A stretch of 37,593 nucleotides of DNA from an uncultured Lachnospiraceae bacterium (GCA_910578115.1 CAJTPO010000046.1:1-37593), one strand, 5' to 3'. Shown: positions 7,426-15,335, numbered from the stretch's first letter. The notes: generated from the letters alone by a model not told the origin. Made by a program: numbers and translations.

Positions 7426-7619
7426 ATTTAGGCGAAAATATCAAAAAAGCCAGAAAAACGGCAGGCGTGACGCAGAAAGAACTTGCAGAGCGCCTGCAAG
7501 TCTACCCAAAGGATATAAGCCGCTGGGAGAATGGAGAAAGAACACCCAGCGCAATAGCACTGGCGAAAATATGCAGGGAGCTTAACGCCTCTGCTGATGA
7601 AATATTAGAATTAAACTAA
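7422..7619 (+). CDS. XRE/Cro-CI family HTH repressor
   Basis: A 65-residue protein that is essentially one HTH_3 domain. The helix-turn-helix spans about residues 16-37 (TQKELAERLQVYPKDISRWENG). This is the size of phage Cro-like or small Xre repressors and it binds DNA as a dimer. The RWENGERTPS segment is typical of the family recognition helix and turn. Its likely operator is the 14-bp palindrome inside the promoter at 7049-7077 upstream of its own transcript. Whether it acts as the lysogeny repressor or a Cro-like switch protein cannot be told, because the opposite regulatory arm is not in this window. Confidence 0.9.
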   Translation: MNLGENIKKARKTAGVTQKELAERLQVYPKDISRWENGERTPSAIALAKICRELNASADEILELN

Positions 7620-7642
7620 AAGGCGAAAGAGAGGGCTTATTT

Positions 7643-8331
7643 ATGGCAAAGAAACAAATTATTTTATATGTCGTGGCTGCGTTATTTGCAGTAAGCGGAA
7701 TTGTGGCGCTGCCGTCCGGGAATATTACGGGCGGTATCGGCTGATTGCTGCCGTATGCTTTCTGCTGGCACGCAAGCCAGAGAAAGAGGCAGCAGGGCAG
7801 CAGGCAGAGCCGAGGGCAACGGGAACGCCTGCCGCTGCATCTGGTAGCAGGATTGCGGAAACTATACGCACAAAAATAGTAGGCGTGACTTTTGACAATG
7901 AGGACGGGGAAAACCGCCAGGACATATTAAGAACCATGACAGGAGACGAGGGCATAACAGTAGAAAAATATACATACAATGGGGAGCCTGCCGCGTGCAT
8001 CAAGTGGGGAAATAAGGTACTGGGAAATTTATCGGCAGAACTGGCAAAGGACTTAGCGCGGAAATACCCGCAAGCCCGCTACGCCGCAGAAATACTGGAA
8101 ATTTCTGGGGGGGGGGTACAGACGTTTGGGTGCAATATAGAGCTTGACGTTATCATTGAAGAGAAGAAAAGCCGCGCAGCGCAGCCAGCGGGCGAGACAA
8201 TCGTATATATAGACCGTAGCAGCAAAAAGTACCATAGTAAGCCTACATGTTCTGGAATGAAAAACCCAAAGAGCATACCACTAAGCCAAGCAAAAAAGAA
8301 GTATACAGCGTGTAAGAAATGCTGTAAATGA
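7643..8331 (+). pseudogene. HIRAN-like domain protein, frameshifted
   Basis: The 5' part (7643-7744) encodes MAKKQIILYVV, a membrane helix and GGIG, then hits TGA. From 7741 a second frame continues smoothly as LIAAVCFLLARKP and stays open to 8331. Joining the frames gives about 229 residues: N-terminal membrane segments, a HIRAN-like domain (IVGVTFDNEDGENRQDIL and IKWGNKVLGNLSAELAKDLA), and a C-terminal CxxM/CxxC motif (YHSKPTCSGM, YTACKKCC). Loss of one G in ATCGG-CTG around 7740 would explain it. A G10 run at 8107-8116 sits in the second half, currently in frame. The downstream piece could also start at GTG 7885. It may be a sequencing error, a real pseudogene or slippage. Confidence 0.65.
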
Positions 8332-8344
8332 GGCGTAAATAATG

Positions 8345-8377
8345 AGCCGCAGACTTATAAAAGAGTTTGCGGCTTTT
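8345..8377 (+). terminator. Terminator before the IS30-type transposase
   Basis: AGCCGCAGACT pairs with AGTTTGCGGCT (11 bp, one G-T wobble), then TTTT. It separates the small-gene/HIRAN transcript from the transposase. It also shows that the ATG at 8342, inside the stem, is unlikely to be the transposase start. Confidence 0.75.
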
Positions 8378-8410
8378 CGTCGTATATGGGACAAAAGAGA
8401 GGTAAGGAAA

Positions 8411-9472
8411 ATGGCGAATAAAAAAGGCAGCCACCAGCTGACAAGGGCAGATAGGATAAAAATAGAGGCGCTGCTTAAAGAGGGCTTAAGCAAGACCAAA
8501 ATAGCGGCGCATTTGGGAGTACACCGTAGCACTATATATAATGAGCTGAAAAGGGGAAAGTATGAACACCGTAATAGTGACTGGACAACAGAAATAAGAT
8601 ACAGCCCAGACATAGCACAGGAAAAGGCAGAGGAAAATTTAAAGGTAAGAGGCACACAGCTTAAAATAGGCAACGATATTGCATATGCAAATTACATAGA
8701 GGACAAAATAGTAAATGAGGATTACAGCCCAGCAGCAGTGCTGGGGGAGCTTAAGGCGCAGGGCAGAGAGGGGGAATTTAATACTACTGTTTGCGTGGCT
8801 ACCCTTTACAGCTACATAGATAAGGGCGTTTTTCTTAAGCTGACTAATAAGGATTTGCCAGTAAAGAAGAATAAAAAGCGAGGCTATAAGAAAGTGCGCA
8901 AGCAGCAGGCACGGGCAGCAGCAGGCGACAGTATAGAAAAGCGACCAGAAGAGATAGACCGGCGGGAAGAGTTCGGACATTGGGAAATGGATAGCGTCAT
9001 AGGCAAGAGGGGAGTATCTAAAAACGTGCTACTGGTTCTGACGGAAAGAAAGACACGGGACGAGATTATATTTAAGTTGCCAGATCATACAGACGAGGCG
9101 GTAGTAGCGGCGCTGGATAGATTAGAGCGCAGATATGGTGCGGATATGTTTAGACAGATATTTAAGACAATCACGGTAGACAATGGTAGCGAGTTTGCCG
9201 ACGTGAACGGTTTAGAGCGTTCCATACTGGAAGAGGGAGAAAAGAGGACACATTTATATTACTGCCACCCGTATAGCAGCTGGGAGCGTGGCACGAATGA
9301 GGTAACAAATAAAATGGTGCGGCGCAAAGTACCAAAGGGGACGAACTTTGACGATAAGACCGACGAGGAAATAGAAGAAATAGCGAGCTGGATAAATGGC
9401 TACCCACGTAGAATACATGGCTACCGCTCTGCTGGGGAGCTTTTTACAGAGGAGCTGGAAAAGCTGGCTTAA
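8411..9472 (+). CDS. IS30-family DDE transposase at prophage edge
   Basis: A 353-residue transposase from ATG 8411, after AGAGGTAAGGAAA. The N-terminal HTH (LTRADRIKIEALLKEGLSKT, then LGVHRSTIYNELKRG) is the IS30 end-binding domain. The catalytic core shows Asp194 (HWEMDSVIG), Asp257 (TVDNGSEF) and Glu292 (WERGTNE), the IS30 DDE arrangement. Length matches active family members. I find no terminal inverted repeats flanking the gene alone, and its codon choice (many ATA isoleucines) resembles the prophage genes rather than ftsZ. It is the last prophage gene before host DNA and no integrase is seen. It may mobilise the whole phage, or be a resident IS relic. Confidence 0.88.
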   Translation: MANKKGSHQLTRADRIKIEALLKEGLSKTKIAAHLGVHRSTIYNELKRGKYEHRNSDWTTEIRYSPDIAQEKAEENLKVRGTQLKIGNDIAYANYIEDKIVNEDYSPAAVLGELKAQGREGEFNTTVCVATLYSYIDKGVFLKLTNKDLPVKKNKKRGYKKVRKQQARAAAGDSIEKRPEEIDRREEFGHWEMDSVIGKRGVSKNVLLVLTERKTRDEIIFKLPDHTDEAVVAALDRLERRYGADMFRQIFKTITVDNGSEFADVNGLERSILEEGEKRTHLYYCHPYSSWERGTNEVTNKMVRRKVPKGTNFDDKTDEEIEEIASWINGYPRRIHGYRSAGELFTEELEKLA

Positions 9473-9719
9473 TATCAGATATGGCGATTTCGAGAGGCTG
9501 GCAGCAGTGGCAGCCTTAAAATTGCGCCTATTCCAGCAAAAGACAGTTTACAAGGCGGGCATACTCTGGTATAGTAAGGGTAGCACATCTGCTGTATTTC
9601 ATTCTGTATAGTTAAATTCTACAAGATTCCCACCACACAATTAGTAAATATGCCGAAAGTGAAAAATTGTTCAAAAAAAGGTTGAAATTTTTAAAGATAG
9701 AGAAAAACTCAAAAATGGG
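9473..9719. other. Prophage right end/host junction region
   Basis: No gene is supported here. Somewhere in this stretch phage DNA gives way to the host ftsZ leader. The segment TGTATAGTTAAATTCTACA at about 9604-9622 has TGTA...TACA ends and lies near where composition becomes A+T-rich, but I cannot define the boundary because the left prophage end is outside the window. The remainder (poly-A-rich bases 9660-9719) looks like host upstream DNA. Confidence 0.4.
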
Positions 9720-9748
9720 TTGCGAATTTCGAAAAATAATTATATGAT
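9720..9748 (+). promoter_or_regulatory. Probable sigma-A promoter of ftsZ
   Basis: TTGCGA at 9720-9725 and TATGAT at 9743-9748, spacer 17 bp. Transcription would begin near 9755, leaving a leader of about 37 nt before the TTG start. It lies downstream of the presumed prophage end, so ftsZ would keep a promoter despite the insertion. Confidence 0.6.
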
Positions 9749-9791
9749 AATCTATGAGAGTTTATGCATGGATATAGAAGGAGGAAATACC

Positions 9792-11021
9792 TTGCTTGAG
9801 ATTAAGTCGAATGATGCTGATTCTGCAGCGAAGATTATCGTAGTTGGTGTGGGCGGTGCAGGAAATAATGCTGTGAATAGAATGATTGATGAAGAGATTG
9901 GCGGCGTGGAATTTATCGGGATCAATACGGATAAACAGGCATTGCAGTTGTGTAAGGCTCCTACCCTGTTACAGATAGGAGAGAAGCTTACGAAGGGACT
10001 CGGTGCGGGGGCCAAGCCGGAGATCGGTGAGAAGGCTGCGGAAGAGACAGCGGACGAAGTGGCGGCGGCGCTCAAGGGTGCAGATATGGTGTTCGTGACC
10101 TGTGGCATGGGCGGCGGTACGGGAACCGGGGCGGCTCCGGTAGTCGCCAAGTTAGCCAAAGATATGGGAATCCTGACCGTCGGCGTTGTGACCAAGCCGT
10201 TTCGATTTGAGGCGAAAGCGCGTATGACCAATGCGCTTGCGGGCATTGAGAAGATCAAGGATAATGTTGATACTTTGATCGTAATACCGAATGATAAATT
10301 ATTGGAGATAGTTGACAGAAGGACAACCATGCCGGATGCGTTGAAGAAAGCGGATGAAGTATTGCAGCAGGCCGTTCAGGGCATTACAGATCTGATCAAT
10401 GTGCCCTCCGTCATCAATCTTGACTTTGCAGATATCCAGACTGTCATGAAGGATAAGGGAATTGCGCACATCGGTATCGGCAGCGGTAAAGGGGACGATA
10501 AGGCCAGCGAAGCTGTCAAGATGGCGGTGGAAAGTCCGTTGCTGGAGACGACCATATCCGGAGCGACGCATGTGATCATCAATGTGTCGGGCGATATTTC
10601 GCTGGCGGACGCTTCCGATGCTGCAAGTTATGTGCAGGAGCTTACCGGCGATGAAGTTAATATCATTTTCGGTGCAATGTACGATGCGAACATGACGGAT
10701 ACGTGTAACATTACGATCATTGCTACCGGTATTGAGGAGAAGGCGAAGCAGACCGGTGGACTTGGATTTAAATCCGGATACATAACCCCCACTTCCATGC
10801 AGGGAAGACAGCCGAGTGCGGTACCGGGAGCGGGGCTTGGTAATTTTGCAGCTTCTTCAGGATTGAAGCAGGGAGTCCGTCAACCGGGAAGTATGACCGG
10901 ACAGGCTGGTGCCTCTCCCCTGAAGCCCGTCAATGGCATCAATAAATCTGGAGATATCAAGAGCTCCATCGAGGAGAAGTCTTTGAAGATTCCGGAGTTT
11001 CTCAGCAGGAATAATAAATAG
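9792..11021 (+). CDS. ftsZ: Cell division protein FtsZ
   Basis: A 409-residue tubulin-like GTPase that polymerises into the division ring. The N-terminus has IIVVGVGGAGNNAVNRM, the tubulin signature GGGTGTG is at residues 107-113, and the T7-loop region NLDFADIQTVM is present. A variable linker (about 320-395) leads to the conserved C-terminal peptide LKIPEFLSRNNK that binds FtsA/SepF/ZapA-type partners. I chose the TTG start because GAAGGAGG lies just upstream and the protein then begins LLEIKSND, the usual start in this group. In-frame ATGs at 9744 and 9768 lack ribosome sites. The upstream neighbour is a prophage. A terminator follows, so it is likely monocistronic. Confidence 0.97.
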   Translation: MLEIKSNDADSAAKIIVVGVGGAGNNAVNRMIDEEIGGVEFIGINTDKQALQLCKAPTLLQIGEKLTKGLGAGAKPEIGEKAAEETADEVAAALKGADMVFVTCGMGGGTGTGAAPVVAKLAKDMGILTVGVVTKPFRFEAKARMTNALAGIEKIKDNVDTLIVIPNDKLLEIVDRRTTMPDALKKADEVLQQAVQGITDLINVPSVINLDFADIQTVMKDKGIAHIGIGSGKGDDKASEAVKMAVESPLLETTISGATHVIINVSGDISLADASDAASYVQELTGDEVNIIFGAMYDANMTDTCNITIIATGIEEKAKQTGGLGFKSGYITPTSMQGRQPSAVPGAGLGNFAASSGLKQGVRQPGSMTGQAGASPLKPVNGINKSGDIKSSIEEKSLKIPEFLSRNNK

Positions 11022-11038
11022 GAAGCAGACAACGAGAG

Positions 11039-11067
11039 AACCACAGGAGCGGATCCTGTGGTTTTTT
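11039..11067 (+). terminator. Terminator after ftsZ
   Basis: AACCACAGGA pairs perfectly with TCCTGTGGTT around GCGGA, followed by TTTT (the first two Ts of the tract pair in the stem). Confidence 0.93.
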
Positions 11068-11166
11068 GTTGCTATCTGTCTTTAAAAATATTGGAAATGC
11101 TCCCCGGTTACGACAGAATATTCATGTCTCATTTCTTATAATAAAGCAGAAGCACGGAGGTGAGAT

Positions 11167-11979
11167 GTGTATTACAAATTGTATATTGACAGTGTTTTTA
11201 TCCTGCAGATGGTGGGGAACCTGTATTTGCTGTCTCTGTCCGGAAGGATTCTTGGATGTACTGCCACGCACCTGAGAATCTGGCTGGGAGCGGCAATGGG
11301 AGCCGCCATGCTCTGCGCGGCGATCCTTGTGCCGGCAGGTCCGGTCTGGGTCAGGTTCCTTGTAAGTGAACTTCCTGTCAGTATGTGCATGTTGAGTGTT
11401 ACCTTTCGAATAGAGCGGGGCAGAAATCTGATTCATGGAAGCCTGATCATGGCTGGCTGTGGATTTTTTTCAGGAAGTATCATGATATGGATTCTTAACC
11501 GTTTCAGAATGGTTCTAAATGGTGGAAACAGTATGATTATGACGCTTGTGTCGGGCTGTTTGGCATATTGTATCATGAAAGGTATCATCAGAGGTTTTCA
11601 GAACAGGAAAGAGGACTGTATACGGATGGTATCCGTTTACGTTCCGGCATTGCAGCAGAACATGCAGATACAGGCATTTCTTGATACGGGCAATCATCTG
11701 GCGGATCCTGTCAGTGGAGCGCCGGTGTGTGTGATCAGCAGGAAATTGGCGGCAAAGATGCAGTCTTGTTTCAAATCGGAGAAATATCACGCAATTCCTT
11801 TCAGGAGCGTTGGAAAGGAGAGCGGCATATTGCATGCATATGAACTGCCGGAGCTGATCATAGAAGAACAGGGAAGGAAGCTTAAGAAGGAACACGTTAT
11901 TCTGGCAATTTGTGACGCAGGTATTTCAGAAGAGAGTGTATGTCAGATGATACTCCACCCCCGGTTATTAGAAGACTAG
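11167..11979 (+). CDS. spoIIGA: Sporulation sigma-E processing peptidase SpoIIGA
   Basis: A 270-residue membrane aspartic protease that cleaves pro-sigma-E in the mother cell after activation by SpoIIR. The N-terminal ~140 residues contain about five hydrophobic spans. The C-terminal cytoplasmic part carries the active site FLDTGNHLADP with Asp173. I chose GTG 11167 because a GGAGGTGA ribosome site precedes it and the start MYYKLYIDSVF is typical. It is slightly shorter than the B. subtilis protein (about 300). sigE follows after 8 bp, the classic enzyme/substrate pair. Confidence 0.94.
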   Translation: MYYKLYIDSVFILQMVGNLYLLSLSGRILGCTATHLRIWLGAAMGAAMLCAAILVPAGPVWVRFLVSELPVSMCMLSVTFRIERGRNLIHGSLIMAGCGFFSGSIMIWILNRFRMVLNGGNSMIMTLVSGCLAYCIMKGIIRGFQNRKEDCIRMVSVYVPALQQNMQIQAFLDTGNHLADPVSGAPVCVISRKLAAKMQSCFKSEKYHAIPFRSVGKESGILHAYELPELIIEEQGRKLKKEHVILAICDAGISEESVCQMILHPRLLED

Positions 11980-11987
11980 GAGGATTG

Positions 11988-12731
11988 ATGATGGTTTTAA
12001 AAGTGGCATTTCCCGGCAAGGTTCAATTCAGGATGGTAAATAAGGACACCAGATTCCTCATGACGAAGCAGGGTGATATTCATTACATAGGAGGAACGGA
12101 GGTGCTTCCGCCGCCGCTTGAAAGTGAGAAGGAAAATGAAATCATAAGCGATCTTGGTACGGAGTATGAAGACGAGGCCAAGGCGATCCTGATAGAGCAC
12201 AATCTGAGACTGGTTGTGTATATTGCAAAGAAGTTTGACAATACCGGGGTGGGAGTGGAGGATCTGATCTCCATTGGGACGATCGGGCTGATCAAGTCGA
12301 TTAACACCTTCAATCCCGGTAAGAATATAAAACTGGCGACTTATGCATCACGGTGTATTGAGAATGAGATTTTAATGTACCTGAGAAGAAACAGCAAGCA
12401 TAAGATGGAAGTATCTATCGATGAACCGCTTAACGTAGACTGGGACGGCAATGAACTTCTTCTTTCCGACATCCTTGGAACAGATGAGGATGTGATCTAT
12501 AAGGATATTGAGAATGAGGTGGAACGCAAGTTGCTGGTCAAGGCTATTTCCAGGCTTTCGGAACGGGAACAGACAATCATAAAACTGCGCTTTGGTCTGG
12601 GCAGTGCGGATGGACAGGAGCTTACGCAGAAGGAAGTAGCGGAACTTCTTGGTATATCACAATCTTACATATCGCGTCTGGAGAAGAAAATCATGCGCAG
12701 ACTGAAGAAAGAGATGAGCAAAGAAAGTTAG
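11988..12731 (+). CDS. sigE: RNA polymerase sigma-E factor (mother cell)
   Basis: A 247-residue sigma-70 factor. The N-terminal ~35 residues before GTEVLPPPL are the pro-sequence removed by SpoIIGA. Region 2 (EHNLRLVVYIAKKF...GVEDLISIGTIGLIKSI) and region 4 (LSEREQTIIKLRFGL...TQKEVAELLGISQSYISRLEKKI) are intact. AGGAGG at 11978-11983 points to ATG 11988 (or 11991). It directs early mother-cell sporulation genes. It forms an operon with spoIIGA. The next gene, sigG, faces it from the other strand. Confidence 0.96.
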   Translation: MMVLKVAFPGKVQFRMVNKDTRFLMTKQGDIHYIGGTEVLPPPLESEKENEIISDLGTEYEDEAKAILIEHNLRLVVYIAKKFDNTGVGVEDLISIGTIGLIKSINTFNPGKNIKLATYASRCIENEILMYLRRNSKHKMEVSIDEPLNVDWDGNELLLSDILGTDEDVIYKDIENEVERKLLVKAISRLSEREQTIIKLRFGLGSADGQELTQKEVAELLGISQSYISRLEKKIMRRLKKEMSKES

Positions 12732-12750
12732 CAGAAGAAAGGAAAAGGAG

Positions 12751-12775
12751 GCTGTTTCTGTATGAGAAGCAGCCC
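12751..12775. terminator. Hairpin between convergent sigE and sigG
   Basis: GGCTGTTTCT pairs with AGAAGCAGCC (one T-G wobble) around GTATG. T-tracts are weak on the plus strand. On the minus strand a pyrimidine-rich CCTCCTTTTCCTTTCTTCT follows, so it probably ends sigG transcription and perhaps both. Confidence 0.6.
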
Positions 12776-12795
12776 CTTACCTTTGTATGCGCTGG

Positions 12796-13575
12796 TTATG
12801 CCGTGAGATACATTCTCATGGTCTTTAAGGCATTCTTTTCCAGCCGGGATACCTGAGCCTGGGAGATACCGATCTTATCGGCTACTTCCATCTGGGTCTT
12901 GCCTTCAAAGAAACGCAGTGTGATGATTTCATGTTCGCGTTCACTGAGTTTCTTCATGGCTTCACTCAGGGAGATATGCTCGACCCAGGTTTCTTCGCGG
13001 TTTTTCTTGTCGCTGATCTGATCCATTACGTAGAGGGTGTCGCCGCCGTCCGTGTAGACAGGTTCATAAAGGCTCATAGGACTCTGGATGGCATCCAGTG
13101 CATAGACGATGTCTTCCTTTGCAACGCCTATTTCCGCAGCAATCTCTGTCACGGTAGGTTCTTTGGAGTTAACGCGGGTGAGATGTTCTTTGGCATAAAT
13201 AGCCTTGTAGGCAGTATCTTTTAGGGAGCGGGAGACGCGGATGCTGTTGGCATCCCGCAGGTAACGTCTGATCTCGCCGACGATCATGGGAACGGCGTAA
13301 GTTGAGAATTTTACATTGAGTGTACTGTCGAAATTATCGATGGCTTTGATCAGGCCGATACAGCCGATCTGGAACAGATCATCCACATTTTCATTGCTGG
13401 AGTGAAAGCGTTTGATGACACTTAAGACAAGGCGTAGATTTCCATTGATATACTCTTTGCGGGCAGCTTCGTCGCCGTTTCCGATCCTTTTGAATAATTC
13501 TTCCTTTTCTGCGTTTTTCAGCAGTGGCAGTTTGGAGGTATTGACACCGCAGATTTCCACTTTACCCTGTACCAT
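12796..13575 (-). CDS. sigG: RNA polymerase sigma-G factor (forespore)
   Basis: A 259-residue sigma factor of late forespore development. The N-terminus VEICGVNTSKLPLLKN is the SigG signature that contacts anti-sigma factors. Region 2 (NENVDDLFQIGCIGLIKAIDNFD) and region 4 (LSEREHEIITLRFFEGKTQMEVADKIGISQAQVSRLEKNAL) are complete. The ATG is preceded by AAAGGACGG on the minus strand. It is convergent with sigE, unlike the tandem spoIIGA-sigE-sigG order of B. subtilis, so it cannot be read through from the sigE promoter. I could not identify a confident forespore-type promoter by eye in the A+T-rich DNA upstream. Confidence 0.96.
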   Translation of the reverse strand: MVQGKVEICGVNTSKLPLLKNAEKEELFKRIGNGDEAARKEYINGNLRLVLSVIKRFHSSNENVDDLFQIGCIGLIKAIDNFDSTLNVKFSTYAVPMIVGEIRRYLRDANSIRVSRSLKDTAYKAIYAKEHLTRVNSKEPTVTEIAAEIGVAKEDIVYALDAIQSPMSLYEPVYTDGGDTLYVMDQISDKKNREETWVEHISLSEAMKKLSEREHEIITLRFFEGKTQMEVADKIGISQAQVSRLEKNALKTMRMYLTA

Positions 13576-13895
13576 AGTAATACCCGTCCTTTCGGTGAAA
13601 TATCTTTTCTAACAAGGATGTACGAATCGTCAGGAATTATTCATGAAAATTTTAAGAAAAATCTTTGTATAATATTTTACAAAGTGATATTTTTTTGATA
13701 CATTATTATAAGAAGAATTGTTTGTGCTGTCGTGGATGGCATGGGTACAGGCAGAGAAGCAGGTCTGCTATGATCAGATGCAGCGCGGCCGTGATGAATT
13801 TGAAAATGCCGGAAACGGCATTCTTTTATGGATAAGCGTGAGGCAGTCATGAACATGGAGTGATCATAAGGGGAATGGGACGAGGTGAGAAGGGA
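13576..13895. other. Intergenic region upstream of sigG (divergent)
   Basis: About 320 bp separate the start of sigG from the start of the zinc-ribbon protein. The left half (13600-13715) is very A+T-rich and should hold the sigG promoter on the minus strand. A 7-bp stem AATGCCG/CGGCATT with a GAAA loop lies at 13805-13822, followed by CTTTTA, terminator-like but weak. A ~44-codon frame from about 13720 has no good ribosome site and I do not call it. Confidence 0.45.
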
Positions 13896-14927
13896 ATGAT
13901 ATGTACGAAGTGCGGCGCACGTTTGATGGAGACCGATCAGTTTTGCCCGAAATGCGGCGCCAAAGTAATAAAAGAAAAGAAATGTCCGGATTGCGGTGAG
14001 ATTTTGCGGGACGGTGTCAAATTCTGTCCCGGATGTGGAAGAGCGGTAGGCAGTAAGAAGAGTAGACGGACGATGTCGGATGAGGGATTGGACATCCCCA
14101 TCGAGGCGATCGAGAGAAATATCCTTTCGGAAACAGAGGCTGAGATCAAGAAGGAGCGCAGGACAGATGCCGCTCCCAGGAGATCACCTGCGGGGAAGGA
14201 AGCGCCTGCAAGGCGTGTTCCATCAGGCAGCTCCACGGAGAGAAGCAGGACGTCCGCAGGAGCAACGACCAGAAGTGCCCAGACGAGAAAGGCGGAAGAC
14301 GGTACTCAGATGAGGAAGTCCGGCGTGGCCGGAGCCGTTTCCGAAGAAGGCAGGCCAAGGAAGAAGCAGGCGGCTGTTCCGGCTCCGCCTCCGCGCAGGA
14401 AGAAGCCTGTCTATCGGGAGGAAGTCTGGGAAGAGGATGAATGGAATGAAGAGGAAGATTGGGAGGAGGACGACTGGGACGAAGAGGAGGAAGAAGGAAT
14501 CGACGTGATCACGATCATGACCGTGGTGGTTGGTTGTGTTCTTCTGGTGGTGCTGGCTTTTCTCGGTTATCAGATGCTGCGGCAGTATCTGCCCAGGAAC
14601 TATGACAAAGCGGCGGAGGAACAGGAAGAACGGCAGGAAGGCCAGGAGGGGCAGGAGAGTGAGGAACAGCCGGATCAGTCCGGAGCGGAAAACGATGGCC
14701 AGGGACAGATGGAGGGGACATCAGAGGGGATATACAAGCTTATGGTGGTATCCGATGTGAATGTGCGTGACCAGCCGAGTACTTCCGGCACCAATGTTCT
14801 GAAAGTTGCGAAGGCGGGAGAAACGTACGTCTGCAATGGCTGTACAGAGGACAAAGAGTGGTATGAGATTGTTCTGGAAGACGGCACGGTCGGGTATGTA
14901 TTCCACGAATATATTTCCATAGAGTAG
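13896..14927 (+). CDS. Zinc-ribbon, single-span membrane protein with SH3 domain
   Basis: About 343 residues from ATG 13896, just ahead of MICTKCGARL. Two CxxC zinc ribbons (CTKCGARL...CPKCG and CPDCGEIL...CPGCG) make up the first ~50 residues. Then comes a long basic/Ser-Arg-rich disordered stretch, an acidic patch of repeated Glu/Asp/Trp, a transmembrane helix (VITIMTVVVGCVLLVVLAFLG), a Gln/Glu-rich linker and a C-terminal bacterial SH3 domain (NVRDQPSTSGTNVLKVAKAG...GYVFHEYISIE). The layout suggests a cytoplasmic zinc domain and an external wall-facing SH3 domain. It may couple envelope state to cytoplasmic events, which is inference. In-frame ATG/GTG codons further upstream lack better signals. 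Confidence 0.75.
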   Translation: MICTKCGARLMETDQFCPKCGAKVIKEKKCPDCGEILRDGVKFCPGCGRAVGSKKSRRTMSDEGLDIPIEAIERNILSETEAEIKKERRTDAAPRRSPAGKEAPARRVPSGSSTERSRTSAGATTRSAQTRKAEDGTQMRKSGVAGAVSEEGRPRKKQAAVPAPPPRRKKPVYREEVWEEDEWNEEEDWEEDDWDEEEEEGIDVITIMTVVVGCVLLVVLAFLGYQMLRQYLPRNYDKAAEEQEERQEGQEGQESEEQPDQSGAENDGQGQMEGTSEGIYKLMVVSDVNVRDQPSTSGTNVLKVAKAGETYVCNGCTEDKEWYEIVLEDGTVGYVFHEYISIE

Positions 14928-14946
14928 AGAATTGACTGAAAGGAAT

Positions 14947-15001
14947 AGGAACCTTCCTGCGGGCATATGCATTTAATAATAAAAAGCCCGGAGAGGTTCC
15001 T
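14947..15001 (+). promoter_or_regulatory. Leader hairpin overlapping the ribosome site of the ylmC-like gene
   Basis: AGGAACC (14947-14953) pairs with GGTTCCT (14995-15001), and CGGGC (14960-14964) with GCCCG (14986-14990). The ribosome site GGAGAG lies in the internal loop, and the ATG follows directly after the stem. It could limit translation or be a remnant terminator of the upstream gene. Confidence 0.5.
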
Positions 15002-15235
15002 ATGTTATTTTCAGAATTAAAGAAAAAAGAAGTGATTAATCTGAAAAACTGCCAGAAGTTGGGTAGAGTGACGGATTTTGAATTTGATGAATGTACCGGA
15101 CAGATTTTCAAACTGATTATTCCGGGAGAGAATAAATGGTGCGGTCTGTTTGGAAGCGATTCAAATTATGTTATCTGCTACAAGGATATTAAACAGATTG
15201 GACCGGATATCATTATTGTGGATATTTGTGTATAG
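15002..15235 (+). CDS. YlmC/YmxH-family sporulation-associated PRC-barrel protein
   Basis: A 77-residue protein, nearly all one PRC-barrel-like beta domain: MLFSELKKKEVINLKNCQKLGRVTDFEFD...GQIFKLIIPG...YKDIKQIGPDIIIVDI. This matches the YlmC/YmxH family found in spore-forming Firmicutes, where the exact role is unclear. The size is complete for the family. It stands alone between a hairpin leader and the nrdR promoter. No catalytic residues are expected. Confidence 0.85.
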   Translation: MLFSELKKKEVINLKNCQKLGRVTDFEFDECTGQIFKLIIPGENKWCGLFGSDSNYVICYKDIKQIGPDIIIVDICV

Positions 15236-15250
15236 ATTTTCATGGAATAG

Positions 15251-15279
15251 TTGACATAATTACTGTATTCACCTATAAT
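15251..15279 (+). promoter_or_regulatory. Consensus sigma-A promoter of nrdR
   Basis: TTGACA at 15251-15256 and TATAAT at 15274-15279, both perfect, spacer 17 bp. The start codon of nrdR lies about 57 bp downstream. Confidence 0.88.
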
Positions 15280-15335
15280 AGCAGTAGTCTGTGTTTTACG
15301 GTGGTTGAATGATTGACAATAAGGGGGATAACCTG

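Noticed and set aside
8342..8410. Earlier ATG of the IS30-type transposase
   Set aside because: That ATG is inside the terminator stem at 8345-8377 and lacks a ribosome site; ATG 8411 fits better.
9720..9791. N-terminal extension of FtsZ from in-frame upstream codons
   Set aside because: The region holds the likely promoter and the FtsZ-type N-terminus starts at TTG 9792 behind GAAGGAGG.
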